Source of the DNA: Akebia trifoliata
Taxonomy: Eukaryota; Streptophyta; Magnoliopsida; Ranunculales; Lardizabalaceae
Assembly (NCBI GenBank): GCA_017979445.1
Contig: CM030714.1
Coordinates: 19,909,405-19,973,404, forward strand
DNA: 64,000 nucleotides
Reading direction: 5' to 3'
Made by a program: the position numbers and the translations under genes. Positions 45,641-56,676 of the stretch are shown piece by piece. Below the pieces are notes generated by a model that was given only the letters and a program-made list of their open reading frames with translations, searched no databases and was not told where the DNA came from. The number at the start of each line of letters is the position of its first letter. The stretch's first letter is position 1.

Positions 45641-47618
45641 TGTAGACACCTAAATTTGAACGGGCCCCCACTCAAAAGGGCCCAAAAGCAACAATCTTTC
45701 AATAAAATTGGCCAACGGGCCTTAAAAGCTCGAATCACTCAAATATAGCATTTTGATCGAACTGAGGCCCATGAGACCTCCTAGTGGTCTAGTAGGCCCA
45801 CCAAAAGGACTTGACCTACCCTACACCTCTCCAACCTCCACCGTTCCACTCCCAAAGTAAAAATACTCGATTTTTCGAAAAATTCACCAACGGGCCTAAA
45901 AAGCCCGATTTGCCAACACGTGGCGTTTTGATCAATCCAATGATCACCAAAATCCCTAAAAGGATAAATAAATGCAAAATGAGACTTGGGATACTCACCA
46001 CTTTCCACAATCTTCACCGCTCCGCTCTCGAATCAAATTATCCAAAATCCATCTAAAAACCCACGACCCTCAACACACACAAAATGCGTTTCTTACTTTA
46101 ACCCCTAACCTAAATTTAATCCCACATCACCTAAAACATACCCACCCTTGAAAACCTAATCCAAAATGATTAACCAATTCTTAAAATCCAAAACCCTTCC
46201 TAAAACCCATCCCCAATACCCCTAAGCCCTTATCTATATCCATCCCATTTACCCTAACCCACAAACTACTACCCACATCAAACCAATCATTACTTTTTCA
46301 TCAAAAATGACACATGTCATTATCTCATCTCACCTCAGTCATCAAACCACCAACTCCCATCTCCTTCTTTAAAAAATTAACTACCCCATTACTTTTTCTA
46401 TAAAAAAATCACATCAACCCACACCCCCTAACCTACCATCATCACTCCCTACTAACCAACCATCACTTTCCTCTAATCTACCCTTATCATTACCTACAAA
46501 CCCATCTCTACAACCTAAATCTACTCCCCTCCTCTCAAATCAAAAACTCATTCTCTCCCATCAATTAAATTTAAACCCCTAATCTTCATACATCTTGTCA
46601 CGTGTCACCATCTCCCTCACCTTTCCAACTACCCTCTTACACCCTCCATTCTCTTAAACCAAACACCACTCAATTACAACCACCCTCTTAAACACCCATC
46701 ATCTCACCTCACCAAACACTCCACCCAAATGATTTGGGTAAGATCCAAACCATTTGAATCAAAACACAACCCATGTACCTCCATTACATAATTACCCCTC
46801 TCCCAACTCCTAATTTCATACCCCCCACCCTCAAAACTCATGCCATTCTCTACTCTCCCAACATATCACCCCATCTTACCTCTAAACTAACTCCCAAACT
46901 CTATAAAACTCCCCTAATTCTCAACTCTCACTACCTAATGAAAATTTGAGAAAAATACTCTCTAAAAAAAAAACTCTCTACTCACCTCACTACTCTTAAC
47001 TCTCAATCTCTCAACTCACCTCCATTACCTTCAACTCTCAACTCTCAACTCTCAACTTCTTCTCAAGTAAATCTAAGAAGGTCAAAAAGATTCACCAAGA
47101 AAAGTCGAAAAAAGTCAACAAAGGAGTAAGGTGGGTTTGGACAAGAGAACACCCCCTCCAACTCCCCTCTTCTACTCATCTCTTTCTACACACCTTCACA
47201 CACACCACCATGGTTTGAACCATCAAAGGGACCCTTTTTCAATAAGGGTGCCCTCAATGGGTTGAACCAACATCAAAGCCCCTCATAGTTGAGGGCACAT
47301 ATCGGATTTTTTGATTCTTTTTCTTATTTTATTTTTATTTTCAAAATGGATCGAATTTGAGGTTACCACCATGGTGGATGGAGTAGGGTGCCTAACACCT
47401 TCCCTACTCCATAAAATGAGCCCCCTTACCTAAAATCAAAAGTTGGACTAAATGAGCCATATCCGTACGAGAGTCACCAAAATGCCAAAATTAACATATT
47501 TTTCAAAAAAATATAATCTGGATGACCATTCACACCCATTTCAAATATGAATAGTAGCGACTCAAAAATCTCCCAAAGTGGATCATATATTCAATTTTGA
47601 ATAAATCATGTGTCTACA
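45641..47618 (+). mobile_element. Family-2 3' LTR (G)
   Basis: Starts TGTAGACACCTAAATTTGAA and ends CATGTGTCTACA. Aligns with LTR F (reverse complement) and LTR H. The central kilobase (about 46030-47060) is made almost wholly of A, C and T; G is very rare. Near its end it has a perfect 10-bp stem-loop (47379-47411). No target duplication is seen (left GCAGC is the purine tract; the 5' half of the element is gone). Confidence 0.88.
47379..47411 (+). other. LTR stem-loop, copy in G
   Basis: Arms TGGAGTAGGG and CCCTACTCCA (10 bp, perfect) close the 13-nt loop TGCCTAACACCTT. The stem sequence differs from family 1 but pairs fully. Confidence 0.78.
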
Positions 47619-47829
47619 CACCTTATTTTCGATCTCTAGATATTTTTAACATATCTAAATCTCAAACACCAGTTTACATTGGAACCAAATCAGGAACCGT
47701 AATTTTACTCTCATTTGGTGATGATTCTACTAAAAAATAATTTAAACTTATAACAAAAATGGTTTAAACCCTAAATAATTACATATTTTTCCACTTCAAA
47801 TCAAAGCATACTTGCAATCTATAAAATGG

Positions 47830-48089
47830 AAACCAAATTGGAAAAAAAATCATTCCATACAAGAAAATTATATACCAGTAATTATTAAAGCCCTATTTTT
47901 GCTTCAAATATCCCAAAATTAATATAAAGAGAGTGATGGGAGGCGAGAGAGTACTTATCTTCGTTGAGTGAGAGAAAGTGTTAATTCGTCAACTACAAAA
48001 AGAGTTGCAGCGAGAGATAGTGTTGCAGCGAGCGAGAGAGAGAGAGAGAATTTTGCAGCTAGTTGCAACGAGAGAGATAGTGTTGTAGC

Positions 48090-48125
<36 letters not shown>

Positions 48126-48501
48126 AAAAAAGAGAGAGCGTTGCAGCGAAAGAGAGAAAAGGAAAGAGTTGCAGGGAGATTGTTTGTAGAGAGATTGAGA
48201 GAGAGAGAAAGAGTGGGTCGAGTTCAAAGCCATTCGAACAGGGATTCAACGAGAGCGAAAGAAAATGAGAGAGTTGTCTGTAGAACATAACTCTTTGTTC
48301 TTGTTATTTGGGTTTTAAGTTGAGGGGAGGTAACACTAAATATGTAAATCGTAAAGGATGGTGCTATAAATAACAGATAATTTGTAACTTAAACACAAGA
48401 TCGACTAACTTTCAATCTGCACCGTCGATTTGCATCTTATCTAACGGCCTTATTTTGTTTGCTGAAACGTCTGGTATTTAAGCTAGTGCCGAACGGCTCC
48501 C
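47830..48501 (-). mobile_element. Repeat with captured-looking gene leader, copy 2
   Basis: Reverse complement shares ordered blocks with 35948-36490 and starts GGGAGCCGTTCGGCAC at 48501. Includes a long GA run (plus strand about 48030-48130). The open frames of 60-100 codons on both strands here come from GA/CT repeats and are not genes. The left end is undefined; family-2 LTR G ends 200 bp further left. Confidence 0.55.
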
Positions 48502-48689
48502 ATATTTATATATATGTATATAATTTTAATATATTTTTATATTTATCATTTTTTTCATTTTTTTTTTTTTGGAAGTTTTCCATACTCATATTTCAACTTG
48601 GTAATTATGATTTAGAGGGGGTTTCTGTAAAATAGAGATATGGGTTGGAATTAGGTTCAAATGTTTCTATCGGTAAATTTAAAGTTTTG

Positions 48690-48905
48690 GAGATCAGTTA
48701 GAGGAGTGCGGTTTTGGAGACCCGCATTTTGGGATTTCCCAATATTTCCCAAATTCCCATTGGTCAACATGTATTGAATGACATTCCAAGTTTATCAAAA
48801 TACTCACATTCTTTCACTTTGGATGCTTTTTCACTAAACGTGGACGGATGGGAATTTGGGATCTCCAAAATGCAATTGGGGTTGGAGTTGCGCTTGAAGA
48901 TCTAA
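48690..48905. mobile_element. MITE-like inverted repeat
   Basis: Arms: GCATTTTGGGATTTCCC and CAAATTCCCATTGG on the left against GGATGGGAATTTGGGATC and CCAAAATGCA on the right; outer words GGTTTTGGAGA and TTGGGGTTGGAG suggest more paired sequence. About 215 bp, no target duplication identified. Confidence 0.5.
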
Positions 48906-49024
48906 TATAGTATTGTCTTAGGATTTTAGTGATCCATGAACCAAGAAGAAGAAATTAAAGGAGTAATATGTACTTGGGTGGAGGGCTTATAATACTATGA
49001 ATCCACAAAGTCGTTTGAGTCATG

Positions 49025-49180
49025 TTGGAGTGAGTCAAGATTGACCTCAATTCACACTTTGCCGACGTGGAGTGTGTATAGAATTATAGATTCTTTTGAC
49101 TCATATCTTGATGAAAGCATCTACGGTTCTCTACACACCTCCATATCAACAAAGTGTGAATTGAGGTCACTCCACGAAAA
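49025..49180. mobile_element. MITE-like hairpin upstream of ACC synthase
   Basis: GACCTCAATTCACACTTTG at 49043 is inverted as CAAAGTGTGAATTGAGGTC at 49154-49172; next to the loop, GGAGTGTGTATAGAA pairs with TTCTCTACACACCTCC. Outer words GGAGTGAGTC and CACTCC extend the arms. It lies about 750 bp before the ACC synthase start and could carry or disturb promoter elements. Confidence 0.6.
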
Positions 49181-49785
49181 GGAATTTGTTGGTTGAGAAT
49201 TTTCTTTGGAATTTTAGTGTTTTTCAAAACAAGTGGCATCATGCCATTGGTTCACCACCTTAGTAAACAAAATTCTTGACAGTAAATTGGTACTCAGCAT
49301 TGTTCAACCCCTTTTCATTTGGTAATAATGTATGACATGTGACCAATCAAAAAACTAATGTAAGAAATGGGACACATGTCATTTAATAGTGGTCCTGCCC
49401 TGGGGGTATTTAAGAATACTAATTTCTTTGTCATAAGCAGCCCCGATGAACAACCATACTCATGGAAGTCTACCCAACTAAAGCTATACAACAAAGGTTA
49501 AAAATAATAATATAAAAAAAAAAAAGTCAAAAAGCCGCCTACTAATCTATGGGTCAGCTACAAAATTCCTTCAAAATTACTTAATTTTAAAGGTGGTGGA
49601 TTGCTTGACCCATCATATGAACCTTCATCTTGTACCAAATCTTCCACATTACAAGCAAAATTGAACAAACATGTTTCAGTTCTGAATTCTGAAACTCATG
49701 TTTTTAATGATCTTTGACTGACCAAACAAATTTTCCCTTCTTAGATGTAGTTCTTTGGTTCAACTTCGAAAACTTCCTCTGCTGC

Positions 49786-49793
49786 CTATATAT
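49786..49793 (+). promoter_or_regulatory. Putative TATA box of ACC synthase
   Basis: CTATATAT within GCCTATATATCTCC, about 130 bp before the ATG, giving a leader near 100 nt. A second TATATC occurs at 49855 in a repeated part of the leader and is less likely. Position-based inference. Confidence 0.5.
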
Positions 49794-49802
49794 CTCCTTG
49801 TT

Positions 49803-49869
49803 CCTCCATCTCCCTTGCCTATCTCTCATTGTTTCTCCTCCATCTCCCTTACCGATATATCTCTCATTG
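49803..49869 (+). repeat. Duplicated CT-rich segment in ACC synthase leader
   Basis: CCTCCATCTCCCTTGCC to CTCTCATTG (49803-49831) is repeated as CCTCCATCTCCCTTACC to CTCTCATTG (49837-49869). The second copy has a 4-base insertion creating another TATATCTC. Confidence 0.8.
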
Positions 49870-49922
49870 CTAGATCAGTAATCACTATTTACTTGTAACA
49901 CTTGTACTGATTTTGAAGGATA

Positions 49923-52679
49923 ATGGGTTTCATACTAAGAAATGGAGACCTTCTGTCTAAGATTGCAACCAGCACTGGACATGGTGAAGACTCACCATAC
50001 TTCGATGGCTGGAAAGCCTACGATAACGATCCTTTTCACCTCTCCGAGAATCCTAATGGAGTTATCCAAATGGGTCTTGCGGAAAATCAGGTTTGATGAA
50101 AAACCCATTAATTGTGTTAATTTTGAAATTTTATTCGACAAAAAGGAATTAAACCGCGTGAAATGTTTGTTATACTTGCAGCTTTGTTTTGACTTGATTG
50201 AAGAGTGGACTATGATACATCCCCAGGCTTCGATTTGTACCACTGAAGGAGTTAACCAGTTCAAGGATATCGCCATCTTTCAGGACTATCATGGCTTGCG
50301 GACCTTTAGAAATGTACTAAACGCAGAGGCTTCTCCTCTCACTTTCATATTATTAGAGAGCTTATATTGCGACACCAACTTTTTTCTATTTATTTATCAC
50401 ATAAAAATATGAAGAAATTAAAACCAATAATTACCAATAAAAAATTACAGAAAATTAAACGACTTAAATTACTGTGGTGTCCAAGGCTTTAGTAACTGAC
50501 AGCCCCAACACTTTATGTTGTTTTATGAATTTGAATAACAAAAATGCCAAAAGTCCTTGATATGTAGAGTCATGACATTTTCGGTGTTCTTATTTATGGT
50601 GGTAGAACGTTAAACGTTGCAAAGTCCAACTTTAATCGGGTTTTAGTCGATTTTAAAAGTTAGAGTTTTTAAAATAATAAAAAATTTAGCCCCTTAAAGA
50701 ATGGTATGGGCATGCAGATAACTTACTTATTTATTTTTTTTATATAAATAATTAATATGAAATTTAGCCTTTAAAGTATGGTACGGGCATGGAGATAACC
50801 ATTCTATATATATATATTTTAATATAATTAATAAGAAATTTAGCCTTTAAAGTATGGTATGGATATGGAGATAACCTTCCTATATTTTTAATGACTGTAT
50901 CCCATTTCAATTTTCTTCTTCCATTTGGATGAAATTGAAGGTTGGGGTGTTATACATCACTAATTGGTTTGGTAATATAAGCTTTCCATAACTGTTATTT
51001 TTAGACAGCTTCTATTGCCACACCAACTTTTACTAAGAACACCACAGATGTATGCTACTTAATTCCTTTGTTGATATCCTATGAATTGGGGTATTCTTAG
51101 TAAAAGTTAGTGTGGCAATAGATTCTCTAATTTTATTCTAAGTTCTTTGGTCTGTGGTATTACTGTTGATACTAACGTTACGTATTAATCTCTAGGCCGT
51201 TGCAAGGTTTATGGGAAGAGTGAGAGGTGGTAAGGTCACATTCAATCCAGACCACATAGTTATGAGTGGTGGAGCGACTGGAGCGGCTGAGACGATTGCC
51301 TTTTGTCTGGCTGATCATGGTGATGCCTTCCTGGTTCCCTCACCTTATTATGCAGGGTAAGCATCGTTTACATTCCATAAAATTTTGCTTTAAAGTAAAG
51401 TTGGAAGTTGTAAATAATGTGATATTAGCTAAGAACATATTTAAATATGTTAAATAAATTGGGTTGGAAAAAAAAAAGAATTAAATGAAGTTAGCTTGGA
51501 AACATCTGTTTGTTACTAATTTCTTAACTAATATCATAGTTATTGAATTCCATATAGGGGAGCATCAGAGCATGAGATCCATCTTTTTCAATGAACCCTA
51601 ACCCTATTGTGCCCTACATCTTCAATTTAGGAACTTATCTTGTCAGTTTTAATTTACTTATAAATTTGGAACTTTTTTGCAGATTCGATCGAGACTTCAA
51701 ATGGCGAACAGGAGTGCAACTACTTCCTGTGGTCTGCCAGAGCTCTAACAATTTCAAGATCACAATAGCTGCATTAGAAGCGGCATATAATAAAGCACAA
51801 GAAGCCAACATCAAAGTAAAGGGTTTGGTCATCAACAATCCGTCAAACCCATTGGGAACTACCATAGATAGAGAGACACTAAAAGGCCTAGTGAGATTCA
51901 TTAATGAAAAGAAAATCCATCTAGTCTGCGACGAGATATATGCCGCCACTGTCTTCAACCAGCCCAATTTCATAAGCATCTCTGAGATAATAGACGAAGA
52001 GAGAGACTGCAATAGAGATCTCATCCACATTTTGTACAGCCTCTCAAAGGATATGGGATTTCCAGGCTTCAGAGTTGGCATAATTTACTCCTATAACAAA
52101 ACTGTAGTGAGTTGCGCTCGAAAGATGTCGAGTTTCGGACTAGTTTCTACGCAAACCCAACATCTAATTGCATCAATGCTTTCGGACGATGAGTTTGTTG
52201 ATAGGTTCATTGTGGAGAGTGCAAGGAGGCTCGCAACAAGACATAAGGTTCTCACAACTCACCTTTCTCAAATAGGCATTGGAAGTTTAAAGAGCAATGC
52301 AGGTCTCTTTATCTGGATGGACTTGCGGCATCTTCTCAAAGACCCCACAATAGAAGCAGAGATGGAATTGTGGCGTGTTATAATTAAAGATGTCAAGCTC
52401 AATGTTTCACCTGGTTCGTCTTTCCGTTGCCTAGAGCCTGGTTGGTTTAGGGTTTGTTTTGCAAATATGGATCATGAGACCATGGAAGTTGCTCTTAGGA
52501 GGATTCAAAAATTTGTTCTTCAAGCCAAGGAGGAAAAGGTTCGTGAAAAGAACCAACGCTGGCAAAGAAATCTTCATCTCAGCTTCAACTCTCGACGATG
52601 TGAAGATGTGATCATGACACCGCGCATGTCGCCTCACTCTCCTCTTCCTCATTCACCCCTTGTTCGAGCAAGGACTTAA
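49923..52679 (+). CDS. ACS: 1-aminocyclopropane-1-carboxylate synthase, type 1, 4 exons
   Basis: Makes ACC from S-adenosylmethionine, the committed step of ethylene synthesis; a cytosolic pyridoxal-phosphate enzyme of the class I aminotransferase fold. Exons 49923-50090, 50182-50313, 51196-51356 and 51683-52679 (GT-AG introns of 91, 882 and 326 bp) give 485 codons, usual family size. Visible motifs: [14 protein letters not shown] across the first junction, [36 protein letters not shown], and [14 protein letters not shown] with the cofactor lysine at residue 276. The tail has LHLSFNSRR (Ser454, calcium-dependent kinase type) and [10 protein letters not shown] (Ser470, 473, 478, MAP kinase type), the mark of type 1 isoforms, whose stability is raised by phosphorylation. 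Start chosen by match of MGF... to the family N-terminus; frame is intact throughout, so it is probably functional. Which ACS paralogue it is cannot be said. Confidence 0.95.
50351..51130. mobile_element. Inverted-repeat element inside ACC synthase intron 2
   Basis: AGAGAGCTTATATTGC with GACACCAACTTTTT (50355-50385) is inverted at 51101-51128 (AAAAGTTAGTGTGGCAATAG, then ATTCTCT). A second copy of the left arm at 51007-51042 makes a tight hairpin with 51088-51127 over a ~45-nt loop. It fills most of the 882-bp intron, much longer than the neighbouring introns. Likely a non-autonomous DNA transposon with a duplicated end. Confidence 0.62.
50682..50900 (+). repeat. ~77-bp tandem repeat in intron 2, 3 copies
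   Basis: AAATTTAGCCTTTAAAGTAT with GGTACGGGCATGGAGATAAC starts at 50682, 50761 and 50836 (first and third copies diverged). Sits inside the inverted-repeat element. Confidence 0.85.
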
Positions 52680-52849
52680 GTAGCATGCATGCAGCTACCA
52701 CATCTTTTTTAAGAGAATAATGATGAATGCATTCGGTTGGGTACACGGTTGATGTGGTTGTTGATTAATTTATATATTCAAATCTCAACATGACTATTAT
52801 TTTTTCCTATTAGAATCAATCAAACACATATCTCAAATAATCATTCATG

Positions 52850-52855
52850 AATAAA
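52850..52855 (+). terminator. Poly(A) signal candidate of ACC synthase
   Basis: AATAAA about 170 bp after the stop codon. The copia LTR starts shortly after, so the transcript end must lie close to it. Confidence 0.45.
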
Positions 52856-52869
52856 ATCTAGTTCAAGTT

Positions 52870-53329
52870 ATTGTTACTTATCTTGTGTCATCGCTAAACA
52901 TTTAATCAAATGCTTTTGAAGATATTCTCTTTAATATCATTTTTCCTCGTGCTTTGTGAAATCTCAATCGGATTGATTTTTTTCTTCTAGACTCACCTTC
53001 TCCTTTTTCTCTATTTGGATTGGCTGAGTTTCTGTGATCGATGGATATCACTTCCTTTATCTTAACGTTTTCAACGTTTTGTGTCATTTCAACAATTCTA
53101 ATATGAGGTTAGCCAAATCCCTTTTATAGATGAGGGTTGAGGACCTAAAATAATTCTATTAACAGGTTTCTTATTCATCAAGGTCTCCTACTAATTCGTT
53201 AAAGAATATAATTAAAATGTTATTAGGTTTCCATTTAAAATTAATATCTATTATATTATAGAATTCATAAGCAATTTAGAAATAAAAATCGTGGAGGTCA
53301 AAGATGCTGACGTCATATGGGTTCTAACA
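52870..53329 (-). mobile_element. Copia 3' LTR
   Basis: On the minus strand the LTR starts TGTTAGAACCCATATGACG at 53329, directly after a purine tract (GGGCCAATGGGAGAA, 53330-53344). The inner end is placed near 52870 on layout only; no second LTR is present for comparison. Confidence 0.6.
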
Positions 53330-53344
53330 TTCTCCCATTGGCCC

Positions 53345-53829
53345 ATTAGATCGATTGTGCTAATAGTATATTCAAAATATTTAAAAAAATTGACTCAACT
53401 TTAAGATTTTATAATCGAAAACATTTTATACGTGATCACGATTTTTAAAATCATCAATATTCCAATATGTAATTAGATTCCTTAATGTCATATTTCGATT
53501 TAATATTAATGTGAGTCATGACGGTTATATGTCATCTATGCCATACTTTCTTTCATGTATCACGCCATCAATATACCCTATCTAATATAATATTTCATTG
53601 TGTCGCTTTCATTTTTTCTTGTCAAGACATTTCGTATATTACTTAAATCCAAATAAAATATGCATAATATAATTGGAAATAAGAAATAAGTTAAACAATC
53701 TTTATTTAGTACTAATGTTAATGTCAATTACATAACCACTTCAAAGTAATCTATTCCATATACATAAAAGATTTTCCCAAAATTCTATCCTGATAACATG
53801 TTCTTTGTAAACTTTTGGTGATGACTCTT
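53345..53829 (-). other. Copia 3' untranslated internal part
   Basis: AT-rich, no coding motif; between the RNase H end and the purine tract. Confidence 0.45.
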
Positions 53830-54061
53830 TTGTTAATGGATCTGATATCATTTAGGTGGTACTAATATTTTCTAATGATACTAACTATTTCTGGATTCTT
53901 TCCCTAATTACTAAGTAATTGATTTCCATGTGTTTCGTACCATTCGAGTACTTTCCATTCTTAGAGAAAAACACATTTGCGGTATTATCACAATATATCT
54001 TCAACGACCTGACTATAGAATTGACAACCCCAAGTCTTGAGATAAAATTCCGCAACCAAAG
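53830..54061 (-). pseudogene. Copia RNase H, C-terminal part
   Basis: Conceptual translation shows WLRNFISRLGVVNS then IYCDNTANVFFSKNGKYSNG and KHMEINYLVIRERIQ, the C-terminal half of copia RNase H (family form: D-N-x-A-A-V, then R-x-K-H-I/M-x-x-x-x-H/Y). The N-terminal half continues at 56677 beyond the inserted solo LTR. Confidence 0.85.
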
Positions 54062-56676
54062 TGTAGACACCCCAATTTGAATGGGCCCATACTCGAAAAG
54101 GGCCCATACTCGAAAAGGGCCCAAAACAACAGTTTTTCAACAAAATGTGCCAACGGGCCTCAAAGGCTCAAATCACAAAATTTTGGCATTTTGATCTAGT
54201 CGAGGCCCCTAAAACCTCCTAATGGTAATAGGCCCACATGGAAAGACTCGATATACTCTCATCTACCCCTCCAATCAAAATATCAATTTTTCGACAAAAT
54301 TAGTCAACGGGCCTCATGGGCCCAAAACATTGAAAAATGGCATTTTGATTGAATCGAGGCCCTTAAGACCTCCCAATGGTTTAGGAGACCCACCAAAGGG
54401 GTTTGAATTACCCTACACCCTCCCAACCTTCACCGCTCCACTCTTGTACCTAAAAATATCATTTTTTTTAAAAATTCTCCAACGGGCCTAAAAAGCCCGA
54501 TTTGCCTACACGTGCCATTTTTTTTTATCAAATCAATGATTTCAAAAATCTAAAAAAAATTAATAAATTAAAAAAAGTGAGACTTTGGATGCCTACCACT
54601 TCTTCAACCCCTACCATCCCACTTCCAAATCAACAAATACCCGAAACCCGTTTAAAGTCCATAAACCCTTAATTTTCCAAAAATCAACTTCCCACCTTAC
54701 ACCCCAACCTAAAATTAATCCCATATCACCTAAACCTTAAAACAAACCTACCCTCAAAAATCCAATCCAAAACAACCTACAACCCTCTTAAAACCTAAGC
54801 CCAATGCACTAAAAGCTCACAAGCCATTATCCATATCCAATCCACCTCCAATCCATAACCCATAACCCATTAACCACTAAGCACATCAACCAATCACCTT
54901 CTTCACATCAAAAGGTGACACATGTCCTCATCTCCTCACACATGTCCTCATCTAATCACCTACCCCTATCATCTTTCTTTAAACAACCTATCTAACTCCT
55001 CATCTCTCTTGAAAAATGACCTCAAACCATACCCTACCCTAACCTAACCTATTACTCTTTTCTAACATAATCAACAACCCACATCACAACCCATACCTTA
55101 CCCTAACTTCTCACATTTCTCTAAATCAACCACCTACATCACAACCCATATCTCCTACACCCTAACCTATCACCATTTTCTAACACCATCAACCACCCAC
55201 ATCAGAACCCATATCTTCTACACCTCAACCTATCACTTTCTCTTAAAACACTCCAACAAAATCACCTCAACCCATACCTCCCACCATCATCACCAAACTA
55301 ACTCATACCCTTCTCTCTAATCAAACAACCACCATCACCAATCAACCAATCTCATCACCTCCCCATTTGTCACATGTCATCACCCCCTCAATTCTCTCAA
55401 AATTCAAATAACCAACCTCTTACACAATCCATTATCATAATCTAATCACCTCACCTCCTCAACCAACCTAACACTCAATCAAATACCTAACACCTTACAT
55501 CCCCATTCTCTCCATCAACCATCACTTATCTCATCTAACCAAACAATCTACCCAAATGGATTTAGGTAGTATCCAAACCATTTGGACCTAAACACCACCC
55601 ATTTCCATTCATTACATAATGACCCTCCCTTTAATTCCAAATTTCATATCCTCCACCCCAAAAACCCATGCCATTATCCATTCTCCCAACTCTTCACCCC
55701 ATTATACCCCTAAAATACCCTCTAAACATCTATAAATACCCCCTCCTCTTCCCAAAAGGGGTTACCAATTCTCCCTCACAAAAACTCTCTCTTACCAAGT
55801 CTTACCAATCATCTCTCCCAAATCTCACAAAAAATTATTACATTCCACTCAACTCTCTCATCATCTCTTCTTTACTCCTTCAATCATACAAAGAGTTACA
55901 TTCTCATAACTCATTAAAGATTCAACTCAAGAAGACATAGAAGAAGAAGAAGGAAGGAAAGAAAAATAAAGAAAACTTGAAGCTTCAAGGTGGGTTCAAC
56001 AAAACACCCCCCTCTCTCTCTCTACCCTCTCCGCTTCCCTCTTCTATTATCCCCTCATCTTTTTATTTTATTTTTAGATGGACTTAGGATGGATGCTCCC
56101 CCTCCCTTATCTCCGGTAGATCGGACCTTGGTTTGATTGAAAGTATAGGGGTTGTAATCCCTTTGAAAACAAAATCAATTTTAATCCCCAAATTATTTTT
56201 GAGGCAATTGGTATGGGGTTCATTCTCAACTCATGAGAATGAACCCTCAACCTTAGCCAATATTTTTCCAAATCATATGTAGTTCCTAAGGCAAAGGTTT
56301 ATAAGAATCATTTCTATTGATGGGATGATCTTATAATCAAGCCGAGAGTAAATCCCTACTTAAGGTACAAACGCACAACATGTGACATTTTATTTTTTAA
56401 TTTTTTTAATCGAATGATCGAGTTGTGTTGAGGTTACTACCACTTGGCGGGGAGAAAAGGGTGCCTAACACTTTCCCTTTTCTCCAATCGAGCCGCTTAC
56501 CCTGATCTCTAGGTTGATCAATACTTTATCCATTGAGAGTCACTACGTGCCAAAAATGTCATTTTTTCTGAAAAATGTACATCGGGTGATCATTCACATC
56601 CACTTATAATATGAATGGTAGCGACTACAAATCTTAGTAACTGTGGCCATCGTAATCATGAAACCACGTATCTACA
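54062..56676 (+). mobile_element. Solo family-2 LTR (H) with 5-bp TSD
   Basis: Starts TGTAGACACCCCAATTTGAA, ends CCACGTATCTACA. Flanked by CAAAG at 54057-54061 and CAAAG at 56677-56681; removing the LTR and one CAAAG restores the copia reading frame across the site. Longer than F and G, partly because of an internal duplication near its start: GGGCCCATACTCGAAAA twice (54084, 54104) and two copies of a ~165-bp block with GTCAACGGGCCTC, TGGCATTTTGAT and TCGAGGCCC. Confidence 0.94.
56451..56485 (+). other. LTR stem-loop, copy in H
   Basis: Arms GGAGAAAAGGG and CCCTTTTCTCC (11 bp, perfect) close the loop TGCCTAACACTTT. Third distinct stem sequence with the same loop. Confidence 0.78.

Noticed and set aside
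45811..46056. Open frames on both strands at the start of LTR G (64-81 codons)
   Set aside because: Lie in LTR U3 sequence also found, with indels, in H and F; no conserved frame.
47955..48288. Overlapping open frames of 73-99 codons on both strands
   Set aside because: Made by GA/CT repeats (SLSLSL, ERERER); frames open on both strands at once.
51591..51682. ATG at 51591 as start of a separate 362-residue gene
   Set aside because: This stretch is intron 3; a TTTTTTGCAG acceptor at 51682 joins in frame to exon 3, and the family motifs before exon 4 are found in exons 1-3.
51635..52081. 148-codon minus-strand frame
   Set aside because: Shadow of ACC synthase exon 4 on the other strand.
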